The position numbers and the translations under genes were made by a program. The notes beneath the pieces are model-generated. The model was not told the DNA's origin. It searched no databases and was given only the letters and a program-made list of their open reading frames with translations. This document shows, piece after piece, positions 27,271-38,476 of a DNA stretch of 64,000 nucleotides (positions are counted from its first letter, which is position 1; the number at the start of each line of letters is the position of its first letter). Source of the DNA: Prosapia bicincta (Eukaryota > Arthropoda > Insecta > Hemiptera > Cercopidae); NCBI GenBank assembly GCA_036971475.1, contig JBAIZL010000007.1, forward strand, positions 35,662,283 through 35,726,282, read 5' to 3'.

Positions 27271-28422
27271 GTATAATTTATTATACTAATAGGCCTATAC
27301 TAAATTTATTATATTTTGTTTACTAGATTGTAGGGTAACTATAATATATTTACTACAGTCTGTCCCCAGAGGTTAATATTTCAGTAGTATGCTGCATGTA
27401 TAATTTATTATACTAATAGGCCTATACTAAATTTATTATATTTTGTTTACTAGATTGTAGGGTAACTATAATATATTTACTACAGTCTGTCCCCAGAGGT
27501 TAATATTTCAGTAGTATGCTGCATGTATAATTTATTATACTAATAGGCCTATACTAAATTTATTATATTTTGTTTACTAGATTGTAGGGTAACTATAATA
27601 TATTTACTACAGTCTGTCCCCAGAGGTTAATATTTCAGTAGTATGCTGCATGTATAATTTATTATACTAATAGGCCTATACTAAATTTATTATATTTTGT
27701 TTACTAGATTGTAGGGTAACTATAATATATTTACTACAGTCTGTCCCCAGAGGTTAATATTTCAGTAGTATGCTGCATGTATAATTTATTATACTAATAG
27801 GCCTATACTAAATTTATTATATTTTGTTTACTAGATTGTAGGGTAACTATAATATATTTACTACAGTCTGTCCCCAGAGGTTAATATTTCAGTAGTATGC
27901 TGCATGTATAATTTATTATACTAATAGGCCTATACTAAATTTATTATATTTTGTTTACTAGATTGTAGGGTAACTATAATATATTTACTACAGTCTGTCC
28001 CCAGAGGTTAATATTTCAGTAGTATGCTGCATGTATAATTTATTATACTAATAGGCCTATACTAAATTTATTATATTTTGTTTACTAGATTGTAGGGTAA
28101 CTATAATATATTTACTACAGTCTGTCCCCAGAGGTTAATATTTCAGTAGTATGCTGCATGTATAATTTATTATACTAATAGGCCTATACTAAATTTATTA
28201 TATTTTGTTTACTAGATTGTAGGGTAACTATAATATATTTACTACAGTCTGTCCCCAGAGGTTAATATTTCAGTAGTATGCTGCATGTATAATTTATTAT
28301 ACTAATAGGCCTATACTAAATTTATTATATTTTGTTTACTAGATTGTAGGGTAACTATAATATATTTACTACAGTCTGTCCCCAGAGGTTAATATTTCAG
28401 TAGTATGCTGCATGTATAATTT
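27271..28422. repeat. 127-bp tandem array, about 9 near-identical units
   Basis: The marker gctgcatgtataattt occurs at 27391, 27518, 27645 and so on, an exact 127-bp step. Units include ttactaataggcctatac-type sequence and cagtctgtccccagaggtta. I see essentially no differences between units over nine copies, so homogenisation or amplification is recent. The left edge is sharp. The right edge passes at 28422 into decayed, related copies (next entry). Confidence 0.97.
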
Positions 28423-28830
28423 CATTATGAAATTCAATCTATAATTTTGGAATTTGTAAAAAATATTTAGCATTTGTTTTATTTAACACAGTATAGCCTT
28501 AGGGTTTAATAGGCTAGTGATCTGTTACATAATTTCATTAAGTGTTATTTTCTGAAAGTAATTTTGGAATTTAAAATTTGTAATTATTATTTAGTGTTTG
28601 TTGTATTTACTACAGGATAGCCCTAGAGTTTAGTAGGTTAGTGATCTATTGGTTGTATAATTTCATTATAGATTCTAGGAAATTTTGAAATTTAAATTTT
28701 GGAATGTTCAGCTTGTATTTTCTACAGTCTAGTCCAAGAGTTTAATAGGTTAGTTATCTGATGCCCATATAACTTCATTGAGTGTCAGATTATAGGTGTA
28801 ATTTTATGATTTGAATTTTGTAATATTTCC
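28423..28830. repeat. Decayed tandem copies related to the 127-bp unit
   Basis: Three irregular copies, roughly 130 bp each, keep the order ttta..acag, then (g)tttaatagg/ttagtaggtta, then gtgatct, then ataatttcatta. This parallels tttactacagtctg, ggttaatatttcag and gtataattt in the homogeneous array. They look like older monomers that escaped the recent homogenisation. Confidence 0.7.
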
Positions 28831-30423
28831 TATGTAAATTTTAAAGTAGGGGGGCATTAATATCAAAAGGTATAGCATTTTCTGGTTGGTTTTATTATTT
28901 TCACTAATTACTTTTCCTTTGACGTAATTATCAAATTGTAAATAAACATGTTTGCTGTAAACCGAAATTAAAATATTTCCCATAATACAATATCATAACT
29001 GAAAAGCGTTCTGATTTTAGAAGTATAATTAATATTTGGTTCTGTCCAAAAGCTAGCAAAATAATTTTATTTTTCCCATTGATAATCAAAGTTCATTAAA
29101 TATTATAAAAATTATAAAACTCAGGTGGCCCCTCATTCTCACAATTACCAATGATTTAACAGTATATGGATATCTAATAGACTTCATAAAATGTATACAG
29201 TTTTAAAAACATACTGTAGTGTCAGTCACATTGTATAATATCTTTTATTAATAATAAACATAATCATAATAGTGTAAATATCCAAGTGCAATTACTAGGG
29301 TTACATTTAAATAATTTAACAATAATTTAGATTAATAAATTACTTTTACTCCAGTAAACTTATTTAAAATCATAATTACACAAAGTGTATTTGTGTGATA
29401 ACCTAACTATTAATTGTTATATTTAGGCTACCATTATAGTTCAATCATTTACACTTGTTTAACCAAACAAAATTATAAACTATAAACCTGACACAACTGG
29501 CAGGAGCCTTGATTTCATTGAATTTGTTAATTACTCTGTGATTTGTATGTGTAAACATTGTACAAAACATTGCATATTAATTTCAAAATACGTGTTTGTT
29601 GTCTATTTATGAACACATACTGAATGAATAGGATGTTTAAAAAGTTGTCAAGTATTTCTGTTTAAATATTGTATTTATGGTATAGTTTCTTGTTTTATTT
29701 ATTTCAGGAACTTTAAATATACAGAGAAAAAGTTCTCAATAAGAACATAAATAACTTTCCTGAAATATTTGCTTTCATAACTTTGCTAATCTTACATTTT
29801 TTTAACTTAGCTGGTGTTTTTATATTTACACTTATTTATTTAATCTGTGCATGAAGTCTTGTATTATGCAATTTGTACAAAATGTTTAGTAATATTGGTG
29901 TTCTGTATGAATTATTGCATATATTGGTGCTACATTGTTGGACATTTGGGAATGTTTGATGTAGAAAAATACATATATTTGAAGCTACTGGGAAGGCTTT
30001 TACTCTTTCAGACTGAGTGAAATGCTTATTAGCCTAGTTTAATATTAGCTAACATTATTGGTTACAGTAGGCTGATAGATCATGTATTCCACTTCTTTCA
30101 ATCAAAAACCATTTTGCATATAGATCAATCATGATTTTGGTTTCAATGTTTTAAAAAGATACTGAAATTTGAGCTTAGTTTGTAAACAAAGTTTAGTAAA
30201 TTGAATATTAACTTACAGTTCATAATTTGTTATAAGTGTTTCAATGACAAATCATCATCAGTGAATATAACTAACAAATTCTAAACTAAGGTACAACTAA
30301 AAACGAGTATTAAAAATATATTATTGATTATAAGTCTGAGTTCATTAATATTCATTTTACATCTAGCAGTTTTTTGGAGCACTGCAGTTTTAATTGTCAT
30401 ATAAGGTTATTCTAAAATATTAT
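28831..30423. other. AT-rich DNA, no recognised feature
   Basis: Single-copy-looking AT-rich sequence with no lasting frames. Candidate splice acceptors can be found by eye, but none opens a convincing exon. Confidence 0.55.
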
Positions 30424-30476
30424 ATACACACACACACACACACCTACACCCCCCCCACACACAGAGAGAGAGAGAG
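30424..30476. repeat. Compound CA / C / GA microsatellite
   Basis: A CA run, then a short C run, then CA and finally GA repeats, in about 53 bp. Confidence 0.95.
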
Positions 30477-32004
30477 CTCTTTTACAAAAAAAATTAAATT
30501 GGATGTTTTTTTTAGAATAATAGATTTTGCTTTATAAAGATTTCCTTGAAACAAACTCGTCAAGGCAATGAATTACTGGGTTCCATAGCATTAGTTTTAA
30601 GGAATAGCCAGCCTTCTAAGTTAGGTTAGGTTGACTTTGGCTAGTAGGCAAGATGTATTTGTATCCACGACTAAGTGAAATATTTCTCTCTTAATCGTAA
30701 ATAAATTAAAAGTTAACAAAGGTGGTTATTTCCTGCAGAAGAGTTTTGTTGTCTTTAAAAATCTGACATGGGATGATTTGAAATGTGAAAATGAAGTTAA
30801 TGTACCAGCAACAACATATTTTCAAGATGTAATACAAAACATTCATCATACTTTATTTTAATTGCGTTCCAGAATACGTTAGCCCCATACTCCCCGCAAA
30901 TGTTTTGCTGGCATATTGCTGGTTCCAAGTGTAGGCCGGTCACTGACCTGCGCCATCAAAGCTAGGTTCGTTTTAACTTCTATAACGTAGAAAGAACTCG
31001 TATTTATCCTTCCAAAGCAATCTTATTTATGTTAATGCGTAGACGATCGATTAGGTGTTATCTTTACTACTTTGTGGGTACGTAGAACAATTAGTTTATA
31101 ATGACGGCTTCACATAAGCCCTGCTGTACAATCTGGATTAAGCTTTTAGGTACCTTACATGGTTATCTAGTTGTAGTATATAGTAGACTTTATACTAATA
31201 CTGCATCATGATACAGTTATACCACAACACACAGACACACACAAATATTTGTGCTAATTCAAAACTAGAAATGTTTGGAAACGGGAAAAGGCGTAGCATC
31301 CTATTTCGAGCACACCGGAAATGTTTTGAAAATAAGTAGGTGCTAATTTTGTTTCACACGGCCTGCAATGCTATTGTACGGTATGTTAGGTTATTGTAAT
31401 AATAAACAATGTTTATAATAACATTACTGCAATGCAAAACCTGTATATTTTTGGTTGTGTTGTGGTGCAGGATGTTTGTGTCAAGCACGGGCTTGATAGC
31501 AGCCTTTGTCTTCTGTTGTCCTACATTCGTTGTTATTAAACGGCGCGGTCGAGATTACGTCAAGTTCTGCGCATTTACAATTGCGTAAACAATCGCTCGT
31601 TCAACTTGAAGATTGTTTAACCCTTTGTATTTGTGTTGAAGCTATCAGGAATTTAATCGATCCTTTACGAGCGTGGTATATCGAAATCACGTGTTCCGTA
31701 CTAGATAATAAAATGGAGGCTGTGTATAGGTTAAAGTTAAGTTATCCAGTAACAGAAAAGTTATCCAGTAATGGGTTTAAACCGAGACTGGAACACATTC
31801 ATCTCGGTTGATACGCTTTAGGTTTGTTGTAAAATAGCAATATTGTATTGTTGTGTGTCTGTGTGCGTGCATTCACTAGATATTCAACTGCCAGATATAT
31901 GATTAATTTTGTTATTAATAAAAAATTACAAAAATATCATCTAATTATTTAGTTATGATTTAATTTTAATAATTCAATGTAGTTATATAAAAAATAATTA
32001 TAAA
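30477..32004. other. Single-copy-looking DNA, no recognised gene
   Basis: Less AT-rich from about 30870 to 31810. A 101-codon frame at 31506-31811 opens only with TTG and shows no recognisable domain, so I do not call it. Confidence 0.5.
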
Positions 32005-32034
32005 CAGTAGAGCATTGAAAAACCAAACGGATTT
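32005..32034 (-). repeat. Possible terminal inverted repeat of the Tigger-like element
   Basis: cagtagagcattgaaaaacc at 32005 resembles the CAGTAGA-type ends of pogo/Tigger elements. It lies at the side expected for the 3' end of the minus-strand transposase remnant at 32540-32965. The opposite end was not found and the TA target is not clean, so this is tentative. Confidence 0.3.
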
Positions 32035-32095
32035 GGACTGGGGAGGGGGTGGTTTGGATTTCCGATTTGTTCGGATTTTCGAACATAACCTAGAA

Positions 32096-32326
32096 ATTCC
32101 TAATAAATCCACAAAAACCTCTTAACCACAAACCTTCTTTATTTTACCCTTATGTACATTTCAGTTACCATGTAACCATCCCCAGACTGTGGTCTTTGTA
32201 TGTTATCCCTCTGAGGATGGTTACTTGGTAATTGAAATGTACATAAGGGTAAAATAAAGAAGGTTTGTGGTTAAGAGGTTTTTGTGTATTTATTATTAAA
32301 TTCAACCACAGTATATTCCTAATAAA
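32096..32326. mobile_element. Foldback insertion with 72-bp arms and 12-bp flanking duplication
   Basis: Arms at 32110-32181 and 32215-32286 are reverse complements with two mismatches in 72 bp, around a 33-bp loop. attcctaataaa at 32096-32107 is repeated at 32315-32326, consistent with a target-site duplication, with about 28 bp of extra sequence on the right side. The right arm begins just after ctctgagg and runs as atggttacttggtaattgaa. That resembles the post-stop tail of Penelope-like elements, and an inverted tail at the 5' end is also seen in the PLE copy at 38488-38852. I infer a very short PLE-derived insertion of a different family. A MITE or foldback DNA transposon is the alternative. 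Confidence 0.55.
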
Positions 32327-32539
32327 CAGAAATATAAATTCCTAGTTACACTAAAAATGTTAAGATTAATGAAAATAAACACTTTACGTAGAACTTCTGT
32401 ACTTACATATGAACATAACAATTGTGCTTTGATTTACTTGCTTCTTTAAATCCAGAGGAAGGCACTTATTTCACAAAAACAATTCACTTAATATTTACAA
32501 ATGTATATATCTATAGAAAAAAAAATAAACAACTGTACG

Positions 32540-32965
32540 AAATCACTAAAATGTTATATAAAAACTTGCTATTTTTGGGTTGTGTGAGTTTTGGAACTCG
32601 TTTTCTGTCGGGCAAATCCTCCATTCCCTTAAGTAGCAGGAGCTGAGCTTGAGTGCATTCGGGTTGCGCTTCAACATCACTCTCTAAAAACATCACTCTA
32701 AAACAACATCACTCTCTCTTACGACGGCAAAGCTTCAGAATGTGAATGGGCTTCTTCAATGTCACTACATTCTTCATTCTTTGGCTCTTGGATTGAAGAT
32801 ACGATGTCGGTTATCATCCAGGATCTCGTAGCCCAAGTTATTTTTATCGAGATCCAACTATTCCACAGCGTCAGTTTCGTCGGATTCATGAAAGCCTGGA
32901 ACCGATTGGCATAACATGACCAACTCCCTCACAAGTTCAAGTGCTTCAGACTGATTGTCATCGGT
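32540..32965 (-). pseudogene. Decayed C-terminus of a Tigger/pogo (Jerky-like) transposase
   Basis: Read on the minus strand from 32965, one frame gives DDTDDNQSEALELVREL, then CQSVPGFHESDETDAVE. A TAG at 32858-32860 falls where the family usually has Trp (the E-W-L pattern). The frame continues LDLDKNNLGYEILDD and then breaks. A second frame gives CSDIEEAHSHSEALP and a third QAQLLLLKGMEDLPDRKR, which ends near 32570. The order (acidic stretch, D-x-G-Y-x-I-L-x-D-D, acidic plus HSEA, then QLLLLKxxxDLxxRKR) is that of Tigger/Jerky transposases downstream of the DDE domain. The catalytic DDE core and DNA-binding domains are absent: upstream of this point lies the 51-bp array. Stops and frameshifts show it is dead. 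Confidence 0.7.
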
Positions 32966-35039
32966 GTCATCATCTGATTGTTCACTTCCTGGCCAAAGTT
33001 TATTCTTTCCATCGGTGTCATCATCTGATTGTTCACTTCCTGGCCAAAGTTTATTCTTTCCATCGGTGTCATCATCTGATTGTTGACTTCCTGGCCAAAC
33101 TTTATTCTTTCCATCGGTGTCATCATCTGATTGTTGACTTCCTGGCCAAAGTTTATTCTTTCCATCGGTGTCATCATCTGATTGTTCACTTCCTGGCCAA
33201 AGTTTATTCTTTCCATCGGTGTCATCATCTGATTGTTGACTTCCTGGCCAAACTTTATTCTTTCCATCGGTGTCATCATCTGATTGTTGACTTCATGGCC
33301 AAAGTTTATTCTTTCCATCGGTGTCATCATCTGATTGTTGACTTCCTTGCCAAAGTTTATTCTTCCCATCGGTGTCATCATCTGATTGTTGACTTCCTGG
33401 CCAAACTTTATTCTTTCCATCGGTGTCATCATCTGATTGTTGACTTCCTGGCCAAACTTTATTCTTTCCATCGTTGTCATCCTCTGATTGTTGACTTCCT
33501 GGCCAAAGTTTATTCTTCCCATCGGTGTCATCATCTGATTGTTCACTTCCTGGTCAAACTTTATTCTTTCCATCGGTGTCATCACCTGATTGTTCACTTC
33601 CTGGCCAAACTTTATTCTTTCCATCGGTGTCGTCATCTGATTGTTCACTTCCTGGCCAAAGTTTATTCTTGCCATCGGTGTCATCTGATTGTTCACTTCC
33701 TGGCCAAAGTTTATTCTTTCCATCGGTGTTATCATCTGATTGTTCACTTCATGGCCAAAGTTTATTCTTTCCATCGGTGTCATCATCTGATTGTTGACTT
33801 CCTGGCCAAACTTTATTCTTTCCATCGGTGTCATCCTCTGATTGTTCACTTCCTGGCCAAACTTTATTCTTTCCATCGGTGTCATCCTCTGATTGTTGAC
33901 TTCCTGGCCAAAGTTTATTCTTCCCATCGGTGTCATCATCTGATTGTTCACTTCCTGGTCAAACTTTATTCTTTCCATCGGTGTCATCATCTGATTGTTC
34001 ACTTCCTGGCCAAAGTTTATTCTTTCCATCGGTGTCATCATCTGATTGTTGACTTCCTGGCCAAAGTTTATTCTTCCCATCGGTGTCATCATCTGATTGT
34101 TCACTTCCTGGTCAAACTTTATTCTTTCCATCGGTGTCATCACCTGATTGTTCACTTCCTGGCCAAACTTTATTCTTTCCATCGGTGTCGTCATCTGATT
34201 GTTCACTTCCTGGCCAAAGTTTATTCTTTCCATCGGTGTCATCATCTGATTGTTCACTTCATGGCCAAAGTTTATTCTTTCCATCGGTGTCATCATCTGA
34301 TTGTTGACTTCTGGCCAAACTTTATTCTTTCCATCGGTGTCATCATCTGATTGTTGACTTCCTGGCCAAACTTTATTCTTTCCATCGGTGTCATCCTCTG
34401 ATTGTTCACTTCCTGGCCAAAGTTTATTCTTTCCATCGGTGTCATCCTCTGATTGTTGACTTCCTGGCCAAAGTTTATTCTTCCCATCGGTGTCATCATC
34501 TGATTGTTCACTTCCTGGCCAAACTTTATTCTTTCCATCGGTGTCATCATCTGATTGTTCACTTCCTGGCCAAAGTTTATTCTTTCCATCGGTGTCATCA
34601 TCTGATTGTTCACTTCATGGCCAAAGTTTATTCTTTCCATCGGTGTCATCATCTGATTGTTGACTTCCTGGCCAAACTTTATTCTTTCCATCGGTGTCAT
34701 CATCTGATTGTTGACTTCCTGGCCAAACTTTATTCTTTCCATCGTTGTCATCCTCTGATTGTTGACTTCCTGGCCAAAGTTTATTCTTCCCATCGGTGTC
34801 ATCATCTGATTGTTCACTTCCTGGTCAAACTTTATTCTTTCCATCGGTGTCATCATCTGATTGTTCACTTCCTGGCCAAAGTTTATTCTTTCCATCGGTG
34901 TCGTCTGATTGTTCACTTCCTGGCCAAAGTTTATTCTTTCCATCGGTGTCATCATCTGATTGTTCACTTCATGGCCAAAGTTTATTCTTTCCATCGGTGT
35001 CATCATCTGATTGTTCACTTCATGGCCAAAGTTTATTCT
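32959..35039. repeat. 51-bp minisatellite, about 41 units, grown in the transposase remnant
   Basis: The unit is tcatcatctgattgttcact, then tcctggccaaagtttattct, then ttccatcggtg. Because 51 is 17 codons, several frames stay open for hundreds of codons on both strands, for example 17-residue repeats MMTPMERINFGQEVNNQ on the minus strand. Two units carry 3-bp deletions, and one near 34310 has a 1-bp deletion that breaks the frames. In the frame of the adjacent transposase the unit reads DDTDGKNKLWPGSEQS, and its DDTD start matches DDTDDNQ at the transposase edge. So the array probably expanded from that acidic segment. Units with cttcatgg put a TGA in this frame, so the expanded product is not constrained. 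Confidence 0.96.
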
Positions 35040-35054
35040 ACGCTATTATTAAGT

Positions 35055-35924
35055 TAAAGAATAATTTTGTAGACTCCATAGACTTAAAGAAGTCCCAATG
35101 ACCACCGAAAACATAAAAAAGAACTAAACACAATTAAATATTTAGCATACACAAATGGATACACACAAACACCACAATAATAGACAAACTATGGTACAAA
35201 ATACAAAAAAAACACTAAAATTAACACTACAGACAGGGAAAACAAATACATCACATTACCATACATAAACAAAACAACAAACAAAATAACCAGCAAATTT
35301 CAAAAAAATAGGATACAAAATACCATACAAAACTAATAACAAGTTTCAATACAAAATACAACACAACACCAACAACTAAGATAAACTACAAGCACCAGGC
35401 GTATACAAACTAAACTGCGACGAATGTAACAAATTCTACATTGGACAAACAGGTCGCAGCTTTAAACAAAGAGTCGAGGAACACAAACAGAACACCAACT
35501 CAACATTTTACAAACACATAAAAGACACAGGACACAAATACACAGACATTTACCATAACCTAGAAATCCTACACATCAACAAAACAGGACCACATCTCAA
35601 CACACTAGAACAATATGGAATTTACAATTACAAACACACAAAAACACAAAATACAAACATATTAAACGAACAAACACAATACAAATCACACATACTCTTT
35701 GATACTATCGAAAACCTATCTTTAAAACCGTCACCGCTTGACCCAACATCTCCAAGCAGAAGACTCTGATGAAGATCGGCACATAGCGATCGAAAACGTT
35801 CTGTCTCAGTAAGTTTTAAAAAATTTACTAAATTTAAAGTTCGGATAGTCATAAACTATTGTTTAAGCGATTATTAAGATTCACCGAACATAATGGACCA
35901 CAAAATTCAAGAATAAAGAATAAT
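35055..35924 (+). mobile_element. Penelope-like retroelement, 5'-truncated, copy 1, with 11-bp TSD
   Basis: taaagaataat occurs at 35055-35065 and 35914-35924 and brackets an 848-bp body. The body starts in the last part of the reverse-transcriptase region, where a frame gives YITLPYINKTTNKI, a pattern seen in PLE RT tails. It continues through a GIY-YIG endonuclease domain to a stop, followed by a conserved 3' tail (gatgaagatcggcac, cgatcgaaaacgttctgtc, ttcggatagtcataaact). The 3' end is ...attcaagaa(t). It is inserted 15 bp right of the last 51-bp unit. Most of the RT is missing, so the copy cannot move by itself. Confidence 0.85.
35386..35769 (+). pseudogene. GIY-YIG endonuclease domain of Penelope-like element, copy 1
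   Basis: Open frame of 127 codons ending at TGA 35767-35769. It has PGVYKLNCDECNK with the GIY-type G-V-Y and a Cys pair, then FYIGQTGRSFKQRVEEHKQ with the YIG motif, the catalytic-type Arg and the E-H. Further on come DTGHKYTD and a C-terminal helix-like region with LNTLEQY. In PLEs this endonuclease nicks the target for reverse transcription. There is no ATG start here because the domain is the C-terminal part of a longer polyprotein. An in-frame TAA at 35377-35379, absent from copy 2, cuts it from the RT part. The domain is intact but is stranded in a truncated element. Confidence 0.85.
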
Positions 35925-36097
35925 GTTTAAATATGAAATAATTACACTCATAGGCGGCGATTCTCCGCCAAAACTACTCTAAACTGTCTGCGTTGGTTGT
36001 CTGTCGTCTTAAAAATCAACTGAATCGGGTTTATCTAGTGCGTGAAGGATGACGGAAAGACGTTTAGCAATATTACCAAATTAACTAAAAAAACGCG
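35925..36097. other. Spacer between PLE copy 1 and the 42-bp array
   Basis: Less AT-rich DNA with no recognised feature; not homologous to the transposase. Confidence 0.5.
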
Positions 36098-37799
36098 TAC
36101 AGTAGGGTAATAATTAAAGTAGGCTACTACAGTACGTATTACAGTAGGGTAATTATTAAAGTAGGCTACTACAGTACGAAATACAGTAGGGTAATTATTA
36201 AAGTAGGCTACTACAGTACGTATTACAGTAGGGTAATTTTTAAAGTAGGCTACCACAGTACGTATTACAGTAGGGTAATAATTAAAGTAGGCTACTACAG
36301 TACGTATTACAGTAGGGTAATAATTAAAGTAGGCTACTGCAGTACGTATTACAGTATTGTAATAATTAAAGTGGGCTACTACAGTACGTATTACAGTAGG
36401 GTAATAATTAAAGTGGGCTACTACAGTACGAAATACAGTAGGGTAATTATTAAAGTAGGCTACTACAGTACGTATTACAGTAGGGTAATTTTTAAAGTAG
36501 GCTACCACAGTACGTATTACAGTAGGGTAATAATTAAAGTAGGCTACTACAGTACGTATTACAGTAGGGTAATAATTAAAGTAGGCTACTGCAGTACGTA
36601 TTACAGTATTGTAATAATTAAAGTGGGCTACTACAGTACGTATTACAGTAGGGTAATAATTAAAGTGGGCTACTACAGTACGTATTACAGTAGGGTAAGA
36701 AATAAAGTAGGCTACTACAGTACGTATTATAGTAGGGTAATAATTAAAGTAGGCTACTACAGTACGTATTACAGTAGGGTAATAATTAAAGTAGGCTACT
36801 ACAGTACGTATTACAGTAGGGTAATTATTAAAGTAGGCTACTACAGTACGAAATACAGTAGGGTAATTATTAAAGTAGGCTACTACAGTACGTATTACAG
36901 TAGGGTAATTTTTAAAGTAGGCTACCACAGTACGTATTACAGTAGGGTAATAATTAAAGTAGGCTACTACAGTACGTATTACAGTAGGGTAATAATTAAA
37001 GTAGGCTACTGCAGTACGTATTACAGTATTGTAATAATTAAAGTGGGCTACTACAGTACGTATTACAGTAGGGTAATAATTAAAGTGGGCTACTACAGTA
37101 CGAAATACAGTAGGGTAATTATTAAAGTAGGCTACTACAGTACGTATTACAGTAGGGTAATTTTTAAAGTAGGCTACCACAGTACGTATTACAGTAGGGT
37201 AATAATTAAAGTAGGCTACTACAGTACGTATTACAGTAGGGTAATAATTAAAGTAGGCTACTGCAGTACGTATTACAGTATTGTAATAATTAAAGTGGGC
37301 TACTACAGTACGTATTACAGTAGGGTAATAATTAAAGTGGGCTACTACAGTACGTATTACAGTAGGGTAAGAAATAAAGTAGGCTACTACAGTACGTATT
37401 ATAGTAGGGTAATAATTAAAGTAGGCTACTACAGTACGTATTACAGTAGGGTAATAATTAAAGTAGGCTACTACAGTACGTATTACAGTAGGATAATAAT
37501 TAAAGTGGGCTACTACAGTACGTATTACAGTAGGGTAATAATTAAAGAAGGCTACTACAGTACGTATTACAGTAGGATAATAATTAAAGTGGGCTACTAC
37601 AGTACGTATTACAGTAGGGTAATAATTAAAGTAGGCTACCACAGTACGTATTACAGTAGGGTAATAATTAAAGTGGGCTACTACAGTACGTATTATAGGG
37701 TAATAATTATAGTAGGCTACTGCAGTACGTATTATAGTAGGGTAATAATTAAAGTAGGCTACTACAGTACGTATTACAGTAGGGTAATAATTAAAGTAG
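36098..37799. repeat. 42-bp tandem array, about 40 units
   Basis: The unit is cagtagggtaataattaaag followed by taggctactacagtacgtatta. Because 42 is 14 codons, frames on both strands remain open (up to 603 codons on the minus strand with 14-residue repeats such as YFNYYPTVIRTVVA). Variant units recur at multiples of 42: acgaaatac at 36177, 36429, 36849 and 37101 (steps 252, 420, 252 bp), so groups of six and ten units were copied as blocks. Both ends are sharp. There is no sign of splice signals, a promoter or codon bias, so it is not called as a gene. Confidence 0.97.
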
Positions 37800-38476
37800 T
37801 AAAACGACGAATGCTTTAATATTTTGTGTCTATTTGCCTTCTCCATAAAAAGGCGAGTTCATCAGAAATAAATGGTAATTATAAGACAATTTTTTTAAAA
37901 GTTTTATTATGTAGTTGTTTTCTAGAAGTCAGTAGACATTGAAGCCAATAACCTCTGTCCGCCGGCGGGTGTTGAGACAAAGGCGAGTAATTAAGGTGTT
38001 TTGTAAACAGGATGATTATAAGGCTGGACATGCCTGCTAAGCCAAAGCAGCTACCTTTGGATTTTACCATACTTACTCTACCTGCTCTGAAAATCCCTTT
38101 AAAAGTTTTGGAGTTACTCAGGATGGACTTACTTGTATTTACATACAATAATTAGACAGTTATGGCATATTGTTGTTAATATGGTCGTTCTTGTTCAACC
38201 TACTACGCCATCGACGCCTGAGAATTGATTTCTTATGCTCTACAGTAATTTTGTTTTGAGTGTTAAGGCTACCAGATGGTATGATTGTCGTCTCTTACGA
38301 CGGATAGGAATTATTGTAAATATTGGTAGGATTATGGTAGGGTATAAAACTTCCTGGTATAGGATTAAGCTGGGGTCATGATTTCACTTGTGAAGAGACC
38401 TGCTCTCTATCGGAATAATAAAGAAATATCTACCTGTTTAAACTCCTTTAGAAGAAGGTTGGTTTTGGTCTGCAGC
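37800..38476. other. Single-copy-looking DNA, no recognised gene
   Basis: No repeats. An 89-codon minus-strand frame at 37879-38148 shows no recognisable motif. Confidence 0.5.

Noticed and set aside
30618..30632. ttaggttagg, resembling the insect telomere repeat TTAGG
   Set aside because: Only two imperfect units; far too short to indicate telomeric DNA.
31442..31530. Possible second exon after gtggtgcag at about 31470
   Set aside because: In the phase needed by the 25472-25529 exon it hits a stop within nine codons.
31506..31811. 101-codon frame
   Set aside because: Has no ATG at its start, no recognisable domain and no splice context I could support.
32929..35018. Minus-strand frames of 455 and 241 codons with 17-residue repeats
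   Set aside because: They come from the 51-bp array, are open on the other strand too, and are split by a 1-bp deletion near 34310. The adjacent real coding remnant (transposase) is in a different frame.
35628..35852. 74-79-codon minus-strand frames conserved at 35628-35852, 38590-38829 and 59188-59412
   Set aside because: They are antisense to the 3' part of the three PLE copies; their similarity is explained by the element, whose sense strand carries the GIY-YIG domain.
36035..37846. 603-codon minus-strand frame (and 482-codon plus-strand frame) over the 42-bp array
   Set aside because: Unit length is 14 codons, so any stop-free frame stays open on both strands. No promoter, splice sites or domain. 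Array by-product.
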